From positions 385,225-449,224 of the forward strand of contig NZ_LMDU01000013.1 of the NCBI RefSeq assembly GCF_001425165.1: a stretch of DNA of 64,000 nucleotides, written 5' to 3'. Shown here in pieces: positions 27,373 to 36,355 of the stretch (positions are counted from its first letter, which is position 1; every line of letters begins with the position of its first letter). The position numbers were made by a program, and so were the translations under genes. The DNA comes from Pelomonas sp. Root405 (GTDB lineage: Bacteria > Pseudomonadota > Gammaproteobacteria > Burkholderiales > Burkholderiaceae_C). The notes beneath the pieces are model-generated. The model saw only the letters and a program-made list of their open reading frames with translations. It had not been told where the DNA came from and searched no databases.

Positions 27373-30300
27373 TCAGAAGTTCAGACGTGCGGACACCGAG
27401 TAGCGCGGGCCCGAAACGAACCAGCTCCGACCCGTGAAGCCGATGTGCTGCTGCATCAACTGTTTGTAGATCGCGTCGGTCAGGTTCTGACCTTCGAACG
27501 CGAACGTCAGGTTGTTGTTGAACCTGTACTGCACGCCGAGGTCGAGCTGGCCGAAGTCATCCGTCCAGATCGGCAGGCCGAGCGGCATGTTGTTGCGTCC
27601 GTACTGCGGGCTTTGCGGATTGGCATTCAGGCCGTTGGTCTGGTTCGGGCCGGTGTTGTCCGGGAAGGCCACGCCGTTCATGTACTTGCCACGCCAGGCA
27701 TAGGCAATGCGCGCCGAGATCGGGCCGTGGTCGTACAGGATCGCCAGGTTGGCGGCCTTGCGCGACAGGTTGGGCAGCGGGTGGTCACCGTAGGACTGGC
27801 CGTTGGTGTCGCAACCGTTGACGAACAGGCTCAGATTCCGGCCGTCACTGGCGCTGCTGCACCACTCGTTGCCACCGACGGCGTTGTAGCGCTTCTGCTT
27901 GCTGTCAACGTAGGTCACGTTGGCCTGCACACCCAAGCCAGCGAGCAAACCAGGCAGTCCGTTGAAGTAGTGCTGAACTGCAAGCTCCACGCCGCGCGCC
28001 CAACCCTTGGCACCGTTCACCTGCGTCGAATAAGCGAACTCGTACGGCTTGCCTGTGTTGTCAACCTCCGTCAGGATGCCCACCTGATTGACGATCACGT
28101 CCTTCAGGCGCTTGTTGAACACAGCCATCGTGACCGAGCTTGCCTTGTCGAGATACCACTCGGCCGACACGTCGAACTGATCCGACTTGACCGGCTTCAA
28201 CATCGGGTTGCCCAAGGCCTGACCGCGGTTGCGCAGATCGTCCACATAGTTGGTACGCACCTCCGGCGTCACCGTCCGATCAACGATCGTACGAACGGTG
28301 GCGCTGCCAGCATCCAAGATCACGTTGGGCTGCAGTGCGCTGAGGTCGGGGCGTGCGACCGCCTTCGCATACGCGAATCGCAACTGCATCTTGTCGTTGA
28401 ACTTCCAACGCAGATTCAGGCTAGGCAGAACGTCGGTGTAGCTGTTCTTGATCTCAATTGGCCGCCGGTAGCCGGTGAACACAGGAATCGGACCTCCGAT
28501 CAATGGGCCGGTCACCGCATCGGTATCGTCATAGTTCAGCGACTGGTAGCCGGTCGAGTTGTAGTTGGTGTTGACGACACGAAGACCCACGTTGCCGTCG
28601 ACAGGCACGTTCCACTCGTCGAACCCGAAACGCAGCTGCGCATACGCAGCCTTTGTGGTTTCGTGCTGCTCGTTGTCGCGCGCCGAGACCGTGCCGGGAG
28701 CGACCGGGGTGAACGCCGGGGCACAACTGTTGCCGGGATTGCCGCCCTTCGAGATCTTCTCGGCCTTGTACTCCTCGCACAGCGTGGTGTAGTAGCTGTG
28801 CAGTTCAGAGTAGGAGGTGGGGTAGTTCGCGGCCACCGCCATCGTCGGCAGCACAAGCGCTGCGACGTTGTTCTTGCCGTTCATGAAGTTGTTGAACGGC
28901 TTGACCTGCGTTTGACCGCCGAAGCGCGACAGGTAGGCCAGGCTCTTGATCGGGTGCCAGTCCCAATTCTGGCCAATGGCGCCCTGGTCGAACTCTGCGG
29001 ATTGCCAAGTCTGCGTGACCGCCTGCCAGTTGTACCAGCGGGGCGATTGATTGCTCACGTCACGGTCGGTGAGTCGCAGGCCGAAGCGCAAGTCTTGGAG
29101 CACCGGGTGGTCAAAGTTGTACCTGACGTCACCCTTCCACGCCTTTTGCTTGGCTTTGCTCTCTGACAGCCTCTCCATGGTGAAGCCCCAGTAGTACTTG
29201 GACGGGTCGGCCAGGTAAGCCTGGTCCGCAGCATCCAAAACCAGGCGCGGCAATTCGCCGGTCAAGTCCAAGGTTTCCTTGGGCATGTTGATAGCGGTCG
29301 CCACGGTCGAGTCGAAGGTGCCGCTCCTGGACTCAATGAACTGGAAGTCGTTGGCGATCCGCCAATTGGAACTCGGCGTCCAAACCAGATTGAAGGTCGT
29401 TTCCTTCGTGTCCGAACTGCTTGTGGAAAAGCGCGTGTTCGCATTGAAGGGAATGCCGCCCTTCGCAGGATCCCTGAGCGTGCCCGTCAGCAGTGCACCG
29501 TTGCTGCCCCAAGTCGCATTCGACACGGTCGACGAATACGGATCTGCCTGGCTGGCGATGGAGCTTTCATCCCAGTAGAAGTCGTACTTGGAACGGAAAT
29601 GGGTCAGTGCCGCCTGCAGTGTGTCCTTCTTCCATTGCGCTGCCACATACGTGCCCTTGCGCGAGCGGTCGAACGCAAGCGTCTGCCAACCCAACGCCTT
29701 GGGGAACCAATGGTTTTCAGCGGTAGGGAGGTAGTAGGCGTTGTTGGTATCGCTGTCCTTGTTCCAGCGAGCGACTTCCCGGAAGTACGGATCCGCGGAC
29801 ATGCCGTCGGTGCGGGTCGAGCTCTTGGAATTGGCCATGTGGACCAGCAGGCCGACCTTGCCGATGTCGGTGTTCCAAGTGTTGGACAGCAGGCCCGAAA
29901 CGGTCGGCTTCTGGTCGTCGCGCAGCACGTTCTTCGTGAGCGACACGCCCAGCCCGGCCTTGAAGCCGTTGTAGTCAAACGGCAGCGCGGTGCGCAGGTT
30001 CACGAGGCCACCGATGGCGCCCTCGATCTGTTCGGCGGACGGGTTCTTGTAGACGTCGACGCCAGCCATCAGCTCGGGCGGCACGTCCTCGAAACTCAGA
30101 CCACGGCCGCCGTTTGCGGAAAAGCTTTCACGGCTGTTCAACTGGGACGACACATAGGTCAGGCCGCGGATTAGCACGCCCGAACCTTCGACCGAGAAGC
30201 GAGCCGGGTCGCCGCGGGCCATCACACGGTCCATCGTCACGCCGACGATGCGTTGCAGCACCTCGCTGACGGAGCGGTCGGGCAGCTTGCCGATGTCGTC

Positions 30301-30522
30301 CGCCACGACCGAGTCAACGATCTCGTCGGACTCCTGTTTGAGCTTCTGGGCCGACTGCAGTGCGGCCCGCTGGCCCGACACCACGACCGTCTCCAACTGC
30401 TGTGACTTGGCCGGTGCAGACGCTGCCGCAGCGGGCGCCTGCTGTGCCATCGCCGGCATGGCCAAGACCATCAAGGCCTGGGCTGCCGCCAATGACAAGG
30501 TTGTCTGTTTGAAATGTCTCAT
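27373..30522 (-). CDS. TonB-dependent outer-membrane receptor, large
   Basis: A 1049-residue receptor starting at ATG 30522 with AGGAG ten bases upstream and signal peptide MRHFKQTTLSLAAAQALMVLAMPAMA. A TonB-box-like QQLETVVVSGQRAAL is followed by a plug domain (VADDIGKLPDRSVSEVLQRIVGV, FEDVPPELMAGVDVYKNPSAEQIEGAIGGLVNLRT) and a barrel ending in SARLNF. It belongs to the same broad Xanthomonas/Caulobacter receptor class as the gene at 5101-7953. It lies between the halogenases and GH2 beta-mannosidase, all on the minus strand, so a mannan-derived oligosaccharide is the likely ligand. Confidence 0.93.
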   Translation of the reverse strand: MRHFKQTTLSLAAAQALMVLAMPAMAQQAPAAAASAPAKSQQLETVVVSGQRAALQSAQKLKQESDEIVDSVVADDIGKLPDRSVSEVLQRIVGVTMDRVMARGDPARFSVEGSGVLIRGLTYVSSQLNSRESFSANGGRGLSFEDVPPELMAGVDVYKNPSAEQIEGAIGGLVNLRTALPFDYNGFKAGLGVSLTKNVLRDDQKPTVSGLLSNTWNTDIGKVGLLVHMANSKSSTRTDGMSADPYFREVARWNKDSDTNNAYYLPTAENHWFPKALGWQTLAFDRSRKGTYVAAQWKKDTLQAALTHFRSKYDFYWDESSIASQADPYSSTVSNATWGSNGALLTGTLRDPAKGGIPFNANTRFSTSSSDTKETTFNLVWTPSSNWRIANDFQFIESRSGTFDSTVATAINMPKETLDLTGELPRLVLDAADQAYLADPSKYYWGFTMERLSESKAKQKAWKGDVRYNFDHPVLQDLRFGLRLTDRDVSNQSPRWYNWQAVTQTWQSAEFDQGAIGQNWDWHPIKSLAYLSRFGGQTQVKPFNNFMNGKNNVAALVLPTMAVAANYPTSYSELHSYYTTLCEEYKAEKISKGGNPGNSCAPAFTPVAPGTVSARDNEQHETTKAAYAQLRFGFDEWNVPVDGNVGLRVVNTNYNSTGYQSLNYDDTDAVTGPLIGGPIPVFTGYRRPIEIKNSYTDVLPSLNLRWKFNDKMQLRFAYAKAVARPDLSALQPNVILDAGSATVRTIVDRTVTPEVRTNYVDDLRNRGQALGNPMLKPVKSDQFDVSAEWYLDKASSVTMAVFNKRLKDVIVNQVGILTEVDNTGKPYEFAYSTQVNGAKGWARGVELAVQHYFNGLPGLLAGLGVQANVTYVDSKQKRYNAVGGNEWCSSASDGRNLSLFVNGCDTNGQSYGDHPLPNLSRKAANLAILYDHGPISARIAYAWRGKYMNGVAFPDNTGPNQTNGLNANPQSPQYGRNNMPLGLPIWTDDFGQLDLGVQYRFNNNLTFAFEGQNLTDAIYKQLMQQHIGFTGRSWFVSGPRYSVSARLNF

Positions 30523-30605
30523 CCTGGTTTGCTCCTCTTTGGTGGGAAACATTCGACCCTTGCGGGCTCATGTCGCGGTTGCAGGCACATGACCTCAACC
30601 TGTTT

Positions 30606-30619
30606 TGGTAACGGTAACA
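30606..30619. promoter_or_regulatory. Candidate operator: tandem GGTAAC upstream of TonB receptor
   Basis: TGGTAACGGTAACA holds two perfect GGTAAC copies and pairs at 5 of 7 positions as a palindrome. It lies 84 bases upstream of the receptor start, in an A/T-richer patch. It differs from the GTTTACTAAAC sites, so a second regulator may act here. Confidence 0.45.
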
Positions 30620-30694
30620 ACTATCAAGCCCCGACCACATCGGGAAATCAACTACAGGGGATTCACTCATTCCGCCTGGGGTTGCACTCCTCTA

Positions 30695-33208
30695 TCAAAA
30701 CAAGTCGATCCGTCGCGTGGCGTGGTCCACGGCAACGCATTCCAAGGCGCTTGGTAGCGCTATCTGTGATTTGATGCCGCGCGGCGCACCGGGCATCAGG
30801 TCGATGAAGTTGTCCGAGAGCGCCAAGCCGTTGCCCGAGAGCCACAAGCCTTTCACGGGCCTGTCGCAGCTGAGCTGCAGCTCCTGCCCTTGGACGGTGA
30901 TCTCGATGCGCGCACCACCCAGCCGGTAGAACTTGAACGGCTCCGTCCAGGCGCAGTCGCGCGCGAGCTCGGCACCTTCGGCGTCGACCGCGCACAGTTC
31001 GGCCACCACCGGTTCAGCGAAAGCAGGCAACGGCTGCGTGGCCTCGACACAGCAGGCGGCCGGCACGCCTTGCGGCAACTGCGCCGCGGCCAGCTGGCGG
31101 CCATCCATCGCGAACAAGCGCAGCCGCAGCGTGACCGCCATGTCCGCCATGCCGCCGTTCATGACCGCGAGCCGCGCACCACCCTCTTCCAGCCGCACGG
31201 CAACCGCCAGCTTGCTGAGCGCGCGGCGAACTGCATGCCAAGCCGGCTTCACCGTGCCGCTCGAATCGATCAGTGCCCAGCTCGTCACCGGCCAGCAGTC
31301 ATTGAGCTGCCAAACCAGCGCGCCACCCACCGCGCGGGCGCCCGGCTGCTGCCAGCGACGGCGGAAGTCCTGGTAGGCCACGCGCATGGCCTCGGCCTGC
31401 ACGAACTGCGTGGCGTAGACGTGATCCGCCAGCGTGCTCCCCACCCGCAGGTTGTCGGCCAGGTAGACGGACAAACGGCGGTGGCCGTCCGGCCCGGCCG
31501 CGGAGCCGGCCTTGTTGTGCCACTGCACCGTGCGGCTCTCCGGAAAGCGCTCTTCCTCAGGCAGCACCGATTCGAACAATGCCAGCGAGGGATGCGACTG
31601 CATGCCGAACTCGCTGACGAAGCGGGCCTGCACATCGCCATAGCGCTGATAGGGCAGCATCTGCTGGTGCCATACCTCCCAGCTGTGGCGGTCGCCCACC
31701 GTGGCGTCGGACGACTTGGCATCGCCGGGTGTGAATGGGCTGCCGGGCCAGTAGATGCCGTCCGGATCCAGCGCTGCGCACACCTCGGGCAGCAGCCGCT
31801 CGTAGATCGCCCGCGCCTCGAAGCGTTCAGCTGGCACGCCCGGGCCGGCCAGGCCGAGCGACTCGGCAATCATGTAGTCCTCGTTGTTGCCGCACCAGAG
31901 CGCCAGGCAGGCGTGATGGCGCAGCCGCTTCACCGCGGCTTCAGCCTCGGCCCGCACGCTGGCGAGGAAGGCCTCGTTGGCCGGGTAGATGCCGCAGGCG
32001 AACATGAAGTCCTGCCACACCAGGATGCCTTGCTCGTCACAGGCCTCGTAGAAGGCTTCGTGCTCGTAGATGCCGCCGCCCCAGACTCGCAGCATGTTCA
32101 TGTTGGCCGCAGCCGCCTGACCGACTCGCTCGCGATAGCGGGCGGGCGAGATGCGCTCCAACAGGTTGTCGTCGGGAATCCAGTTGGCGCCGCCTGCAAA
32201 AAGATCCTGCCCGTTGACCTGCAAGTGAAAGCTGCTGCCGGCCTCGCCGTCCACCGGCGCCTGCACCAGGCGGACGGTACGCAGGCCGATGCGGCGGCTG
32301 TCCCGGGCCAGCTCACGCTCGCCATCCAGCACGCGCGCCACCAGCGTGTAAAGCGGCTGGCCGCCCAGGTCGCGCGGCCACCAAAGCTGGGCGTCGGCCA
32401 GGTTCAAGGTCGCCCGGGCGACGCCGGCCGGCACGGTCTGCGCCGCGACGCTGCGGCCATCCGGGCCGAGCAGCTCGAAGGCGCAGAGCAGCCCGGCGCC
32501 GGCACCGTGCAAGCGTGCCGAGACTTCCAGCGTCGCCTGCCGGCCGGCCAAATCCACGTCGCTGCGGCACTGCAGCTCGTCGATACGCGCCGCCCAGCTG
32601 TGCCGCCGCACCGGTCGCCAGGGGCCACTGACCAGCAGCTCGGGGCCCCAGTCCCAGCCGAAGTGGTACTGCGCCTTGCGCGCATGCAGCCGGGCGCTGT
32701 CACCGTTCCAGAGCTGGCGCTTGCCGTGCACCGCTTCCACCTCGCGGGCGCTGGCGAGCGGCGGCTCGAAGCACAGCAGCAATTCGTTGCGGCCCGCCCG
32801 CAGGTGCCGGCGCACATCCACACGGTGCGGCACGAACATGTTGTCCGATGCAAACAGCCGCTCGCCGTTCAGCCACACGGTGCAATAGGTGTCCAGGCCT
32901 TCAAAGACCAGCTCCTCGTGCGGCGCCAGCTCGCCTTCGACGTCGAAGCCCAGGCGCCAGATCCAGCGGCGCTCGCCCACCCAGCGCACATCGGCCTCGT
33001 TGCGGCCGTAGAAGGGGTCGGGAATGCGGCCGGTGGCCAGCAGCGCGCCATGGGCCGTGCCGGGCACGGCGGCAGGCAACCACTCGGCCGCGTCAAGGGC
33101 GGCCAGGGCCGCGCCGGCGGGCACTTCCGCCACTTGCCAGCCTTCATGGAGATCGATCAGGTGTTCGGAGATCACTGCGCTCAAGGTCCTCGCGCCGCCG
33201 CACTGCAT
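30695..33208 (-). CDS. Beta-mannosidase, GH2
   Basis: Releases mannose from beta-1,4-manno-oligosaccharides. The 837-residue product has the GH2 layout: N-terminal jelly roll (WVGERRWIWRLGF, FEGLDTYCTVWLNGE, FGWDWGPELLVSGPWRP), an immunoglobulin-like domain, then a TIM barrel with LRVWGGGIYE, ALWCGNNE (acid/base Glu443) and FVSEFGMQS (nucleophile Glu533). FGWDWGP and the GGGIYE/CGNNE spacing favour beta-mannosidase over beta-galactosidase. The start could be ATG 33208 or GTG 33175, the latter with AGGA upstream. There is no clear signal peptide, so it is probably cytoplasmic. A GCTAAACA half-site overlaps the region just before ATG, and a perfect LacI-type palindrome lies 127 bases upstream. 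Confidence 0.93.
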   Translation of the reverse strand: MQCGGARTLSAVISEHLIDLHEGWQVAEVPAGAALAALDAAEWLPAAVPGTAHGALLATGRIPDPFYGRNEADVRWVGERRWIWRLGFDVEGELAPHEELVFEGLDTYCTVWLNGERLFASDNMFVPHRVDVRRHLRAGRNELLLCFEPPLASAREVEAVHGKRQLWNGDSARLHARKAQYHFGWDWGPELLVSGPWRPVRRHSWAARIDELQCRSDVDLAGRQATLEVSARLHGAGAGLLCAFELLGPDGRSVAAQTVPAGVARATLNLADAQLWWPRDLGGQPLYTLVARVLDGERELARDSRRIGLRTVRLVQAPVDGEAGSSFHLQVNGQDLFAGGANWIPDDNLLERISPARYRERVGQAAAANMNMLRVWGGGIYEHEAFYEACDEQGILVWQDFMFACGIYPANEAFLASVRAEAEAAVKRLRHHACLALWCGNNEDYMIAESLGLAGPGVPAERFEARAIYERLLPEVCAALDPDGIYWPGSPFTPGDAKSSDATVGDRHSWEVWHQQMLPYQRYGDVQARFVSEFGMQSHPSLALFESVLPEEERFPESRTVQWHNKAGSAAGPDGHRRLSVYLADNLRVGSTLADHVYATQFVQAEAMRVAYQDFRRRWQQPGARAVGGALVWQLNDCWPVTSWALIDSSGTVKPAWHAVRRALSKLAVAVRLEEGGARLAVMNGGMADMAVTLRLRLFAMDGRQLAAAQLPQGVPAACCVEATQPLPAFAEPVVAELCAVDAEGAELARDCAWTEPFKFYRLGGARIEITVQGQELQLSCDRPVKGLWLSGNGLALSDNFIDLMPGAPRGIKSQIALPSALECVAVDHATRRIDLF

Positions 33209-33334
33209 GGGCGCTAAACATTAATTTGTTGCGCATTCTGTTTCTCTTAAGAAATCCCGGCGATCAGGGATAGCACCGATTAAATAAGGGGGCGTGTCAC
33301 TATTGCGCGTCCCTTGGCTTGCGGATAATCAATT

Positions 33335-33349
33335 TCGTTTACTAAACGA
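33335..33349. promoter_or_regulatory. Perfect LacI-type operator between GH2 and ABC transporter operon
   Basis: TCGTTTACTAAACGA is a perfect 15-base odd-centred palindrome, 26 bases before the GTG start of the binding-protein gene and in the divergent interval with GH2. It shares the core with 21515-21529 and 22738-22750. It is the strongest copy. Confidence 0.85.
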
Positions 33350-33374
33350 TTGACGTATTGCCGCCGTTCGAGCC

Positions 33375-34598
33375 GTGCCTCACACCCTTGCCAAGCTCGC
33401 CATCTCGCTATGCCTGACCGTCGGCTGCGGTCAGGCGCTGGCCGCCCGCCTGGTCATCTGGATGGTGGGCGACGACAAGACGCCACGCGTGATGCAGCCA
33501 GCCGTCGAGGCGTACCGCGCCCGCCACCCCGGCGTGGTCATCGAAGTGCGGGACGTGCCCTGGGCCGACGCGATGACCAAATACTCCGCGGCGCTGGCCA
33601 GCAAGCGGGGCCCCGATCTCGTCACCGGCAGCACGTCCTACGCCATCGCGCTCGGTGCCAAGGGCGCACTGGTCGACCTGAACGAGGCCGCGCCCGATCT
33701 CGCCCAGCAGTTGGAGCAACACGCCAACCCCGGCGCGCTGCGGGCCATCCGCAGTGCTGACGGCCGGCTCTATGGCGCACCCTTCGACATGCACGTGCAG
33801 CTGCAGTACTACCGCAGCGATCTGGCTGCGAACGCGCCTGCCGATTGGGAGGGTTTCATGGGCTCGGCCCGCGCTTTGCGCACGCAAGGCCACGGGTTTG
33901 CGCAGCAGTGGGGCAACACAAGCTGGCTGGGCTTCTATCCTTATCTGCGCCAAGCCGGCGGTGCGGTCTATGACGCGACTTGTAGCCGCGCCGTCATCGA
34001 CACTCCGGAAGCGACGCGCGCGCTGACCTACTACGCCCGTCTGTACCGCGAGCTCAAGGCGCCCACCGATGGCTGGCCCGACGCCGACGGCGGCCTGGCG
34101 AGTGGCGCCTACGGCCTGATGCAGTCGGGCACCTGGCTGCTGTCGCGCATGGACATGGTGCACAAATCGCTGGTGGGCAAGTGGGCCGCCGCGCCGCTGC
34201 CGACCGGCCCAACGGGCAAGCGCACGGCGGTGCTGGGGGGCACGGTGCTGGCCATCACGCGCTTCTCGCCTAACCGCGCCCTCGCGCTCGACTTCATGCG
34301 CACCGTCTACCAGCCCGAGGTCACGCGGCGCATGGCCGAGGCGGCGCTGCAGCACGGCGGCATGTGGCTGCCCTCGGGCCGGCAGGACCAGATCGCCAGC
34401 CTGCCCCTGCCCTTTCGCGAGGCGCTGCTCACCCAATTGGCCGACGCCGAGGGCCCGCCGCCCTGCCCGGCCTGGATGCGGCAGGACTACATCGTCACGC
34501 GCGCCGTGCAGCGCGTCGTGCTCGCGGGTGGCGATGCGCAGACCGAGCTTAGCCGCGCCGCTGCCGTGATGAATCGCGCGCTGGGGGTCTCCCGATGA
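33375..34598 (+). CDS. ABC transporter sugar-binding protein
   Basis: A 407-residue extracytoplasmic binding protein of the MalE/family 1 type. It begins at GTG 33375 with signal peptide MPHTLAKLAISLCLTVGCGQALAA. The mature start RLVIWMVGDDKTPRVMQPAVEAY, then RDVPWADAMTKYSAALASKRGPDL, LMQSGTWLLS and NRALALDFMRTVYQPE are family-like. It is the first gene of a packed plus-strand operon (binding protein, two permeases, esterase, two GH5), so the ligand is probably a manno- or gluco-oligosaccharide. The stop overlaps the next start by four bases. The ribosome site is weak. Confidence 0.9.
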   Translation: MPHTLAKLAISLCLTVGCGQALAARLVIWMVGDDKTPRVMQPAVEAYRARHPGVVIEVRDVPWADAMTKYSAALASKRGPDLVTGSTSYAIALGAKGALVDLNEAAPDLAQQLEQHANPGALRAIRSADGRLYGAPFDMHVQLQYYRSDLAANAPADWEGFMGSARALRTQGHGFAQQWGNTSWLGFYPYLRQAGGAVYDATCSRAVIDTPEATRALTYYARLYRELKAPTDGWPDADGGLASGAYGLMQSGTWLLSRMDMVHKSLVGKWAAAPLPTGPTGKRTAVLGGTVLAITRFSPNRALALDFMRTVYQPEVTRRMAEAALQHGGMWLPSGRQDQIASLPLPFREALLTQLADAEGPPPCPAWMRQDYIVTRAVQRVVLAGGDAQTELSRAAAVMNRALGVSR

Positions 34599-35479
34599 TC
34601 TGGCGCCGCCACGGCCGCGACATCCTGCTGGTCGCTCCCTTCTTCGCCCTCTTCGGCCTCTTTGTCGCCTGGCCTGTACTGCGGTCGGCCTGGCTGAGCT
34701 TCACCGACTACCACGCCACCGACGAGCCGGTCTTCGTGGGCTTGCGCAACTACGCCGAACTTTTCGCCGACGAGCGCTTCTGGACCGCGCTGGGCAACAC
34801 CACCGCCTACATGGCCTCGGTGTCGATCATCGCAGTGCTGCTTGGCTTGGTGCTGGCGCTGAACTTCGGCAGCAACTCGCGCCTGCACCAATGGGTACGT
34901 GTGGCGTTCTTCCTGCCTGCCGTCGCCGGCGGCGTGGGTGCCATCTCGGCCTGGAAGTGGCTGGCCAACTCCGAAGCCTATGGTCTCTTCAACAGCATCC
35001 GCGCCGCATTCGGCCTGGACCCGGCGCGCTTCCTCGGCGACCCGCAATGGACGCTGCCGATGCTGGTGCTCGTCGGCGTGTGGTCGGTGCTCGGCTACAA
35101 CCTCGTCATCTTCGTGGCCGGGCTGCGCGCCATTCCCGAAGAGCTGTACCAGGCCGCGCGCCTGGATGGCGCCTCGCCCTGGCAGCAACTGCAGCACATC
35201 ACGCTGCCCAACCTGCGGCCGACGCTGGTCTACGTCAGCGTGACCGGCATGGTGGCCAGCTTCCAGGTTTTCTACGAGCCGTATTTGCTCTACGGCGCGG
35301 TCGATACGCTGGGCGGCCCGCTGGACTCGGCGTTGATGCTGGTCACCTACCTCTTCGACCGCGGCTTCCGACACCTCGACCTGGGCCTGGCTTCGGCCGC
35401 CGCCTGGGTGCTCACGACCATCCTGTTCGGCCTGACCTGGCTGAACCTGAAGTTCATCGGCAGGGAGGGCATGCGATGA
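34595..35479 (+). CDS. ABC sugar transporter permease, MalF-like
   Basis: A 294-residue inner-membrane permease with six predicted helices. The cytoplasmic EAA loop reads EELYQAARLDGASPWQQLQHITLPNLRP, the contact site for the ATPase. ATGA overlaps on both sides (34595-34598 and 35476-35479) show translational coupling. It pairs with the next gene to form the sugar translocation pore. Confidence 0.94.
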   Translation: MIWRRHGRDILLVAPFFALFGLFVAWPVLRSAWLSFTDYHATDEPVFVGLRNYAELFADERFWTALGNTTAYMASVSIIAVLLGLVLALNFGSNSRLHQWVRVAFFLPAVAGGVGAISAWKWLANSEAYGLFNSIRAAFGLDPARFLGDPQWTLPMLVLVGVWSVLGYNLVIFVAGLRAIPEELYQAARLDGASPWQQLQHITLPNLRPTLVYVSVTGMVASFQVFYEPYLLYGAVDTLGGPLDSALMLVTYLFDRGFRHLDLGLASAAAWVLTTILFGLTWLNLKFIGREGMR

Positions 35480-36354
35480 AGTGGGCCGCATGGCTGCGCG
35501 CGCCGCTGTGGCTGCTGGTGCCGGCCATGCTGCTGCCCTATTACTGGATGGCAGTCGGCGCCTTCAAGACAGTGGCCGAGCTGCTGCGCCAGCCGCCCAC
35601 GCTGTGGCCGGCCGCGCCCACCTGGCGCAATTTCTTCAACCCCGACTGGGCCGGCACCACGGCCGACCCCGACAAGCTTGCCGGCATCCTGCAGGTCAGC
35701 GTCGAAGGTCATGGCTTCCTGCGCTTCTATGCCAACAGCCTGCTCGTCACCGTCGTCGTCACGGTGGTCAGCTTGCTGGCCGCGTCGCTGGTCGCCTTCG
35801 TGCTGACCAAGAAGCCCTTTCCCGGCAGCCGCTGGCTGTTCCGCGCGCTGCTCGTGTCCATGATGCTGCCATGGGAAGTCACCATCGTGCCCAACTTCGT
35901 CACGGTGGCGCAGCTAGGCTGGATCAACTCCTACGCCGCGCTGCTGGTGCCCGGTCTTGCCAAGGCCTTCGTCGTCTTTTATTTCCGCCAGGTCATGCTC
36001 AGCGTGCCCGACGAACTCGTCAGCGCCGCGACGCTGGACGGCGCCGGCACGCTGCGCATCTGGTGGAGCGTCGTGCTGCCCATGCTGCGGCCGGCGCTGG
36101 CGGCCATCGCCATTCCGGTGGCGGTGGGTGAATGGAACAACTTCCTGTGGCCGCTGCTCGTCGTCAACGACGCAGCCACGCTGACCCTGCCGTTGCAGCT
36201 GGGCAAGATGGCCGGCGACCTGAGCTTCAACCCGCAGTCGGCCGCCGTGCTGATGGCCGGCTCGCTGCTCGCATCGCTGCCGGCCATCGTGCTGTTCCTG
36301 GTCTTCCAGAAGCAGTTCGTCGCCGGCCTGCAGGCCGGCGCCACAAAAGGTTGA
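35476..36354 (+). CDS. ABC sugar transporter permease, MalG-like
   Basis: A 292-residue permease starting at ATG 35476, within the preceding stop. The EAA loop is DELVSAATLDGAGTLRIWWSVVLPMLRPA. The helix segments WLLVPAMLLPYYWMAVGAF and LLVTVVVTVVSLLAASLVAFVL are typical. No ATP-binding subunit is encoded in the operon, so a shared MsmK/MalK-type ATPase elsewhere in the genome must energise it. It is followed after one base by the esterase gene. Confidence 0.94.
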   Translation: MKWAAWLRAPLWLLVPAMLLPYYWMAVGAFKTVAELLRQPPTLWPAAPTWRNFFNPDWAGTTADPDKLAGILQVSVEGHGFLRFYANSLLVTVVVTVVSLLAASLVAFVLTKKPFPGSRWLFRALLVSMMLPWEVTIVPNFVTVAQLGWINSYAALLVPGLAKAFVVFYFRQVMLSVPDELVSAATLDGAGTLRIWWSVVLPMLRPALAAIAIPVAVGEWNNFLWPLLVVNDAATLTLPLQLGKMAGDLSFNPQSAAVLMAGSLLASLPAIVLFLVFQKQFVAGLQAGATKG

Positions 36355-36355
36355 C

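Noticed and set aside
27211-29166. Long plus-strand open frame (651 codons) opposite the TonB receptor
   Set aside because: It lies wholly antisense to a clear receptor gene and the end of the halogenase gene. Its product has no domain logic and arises from the GC-rich codon bias of the true gene.
30890-33217. 775-codon plus-strand open frame opposite GH2
   Set aside because: Antisense shadow of the beta-mannosidase gene: arginine/alanine-rich, no family, no ribosome site.
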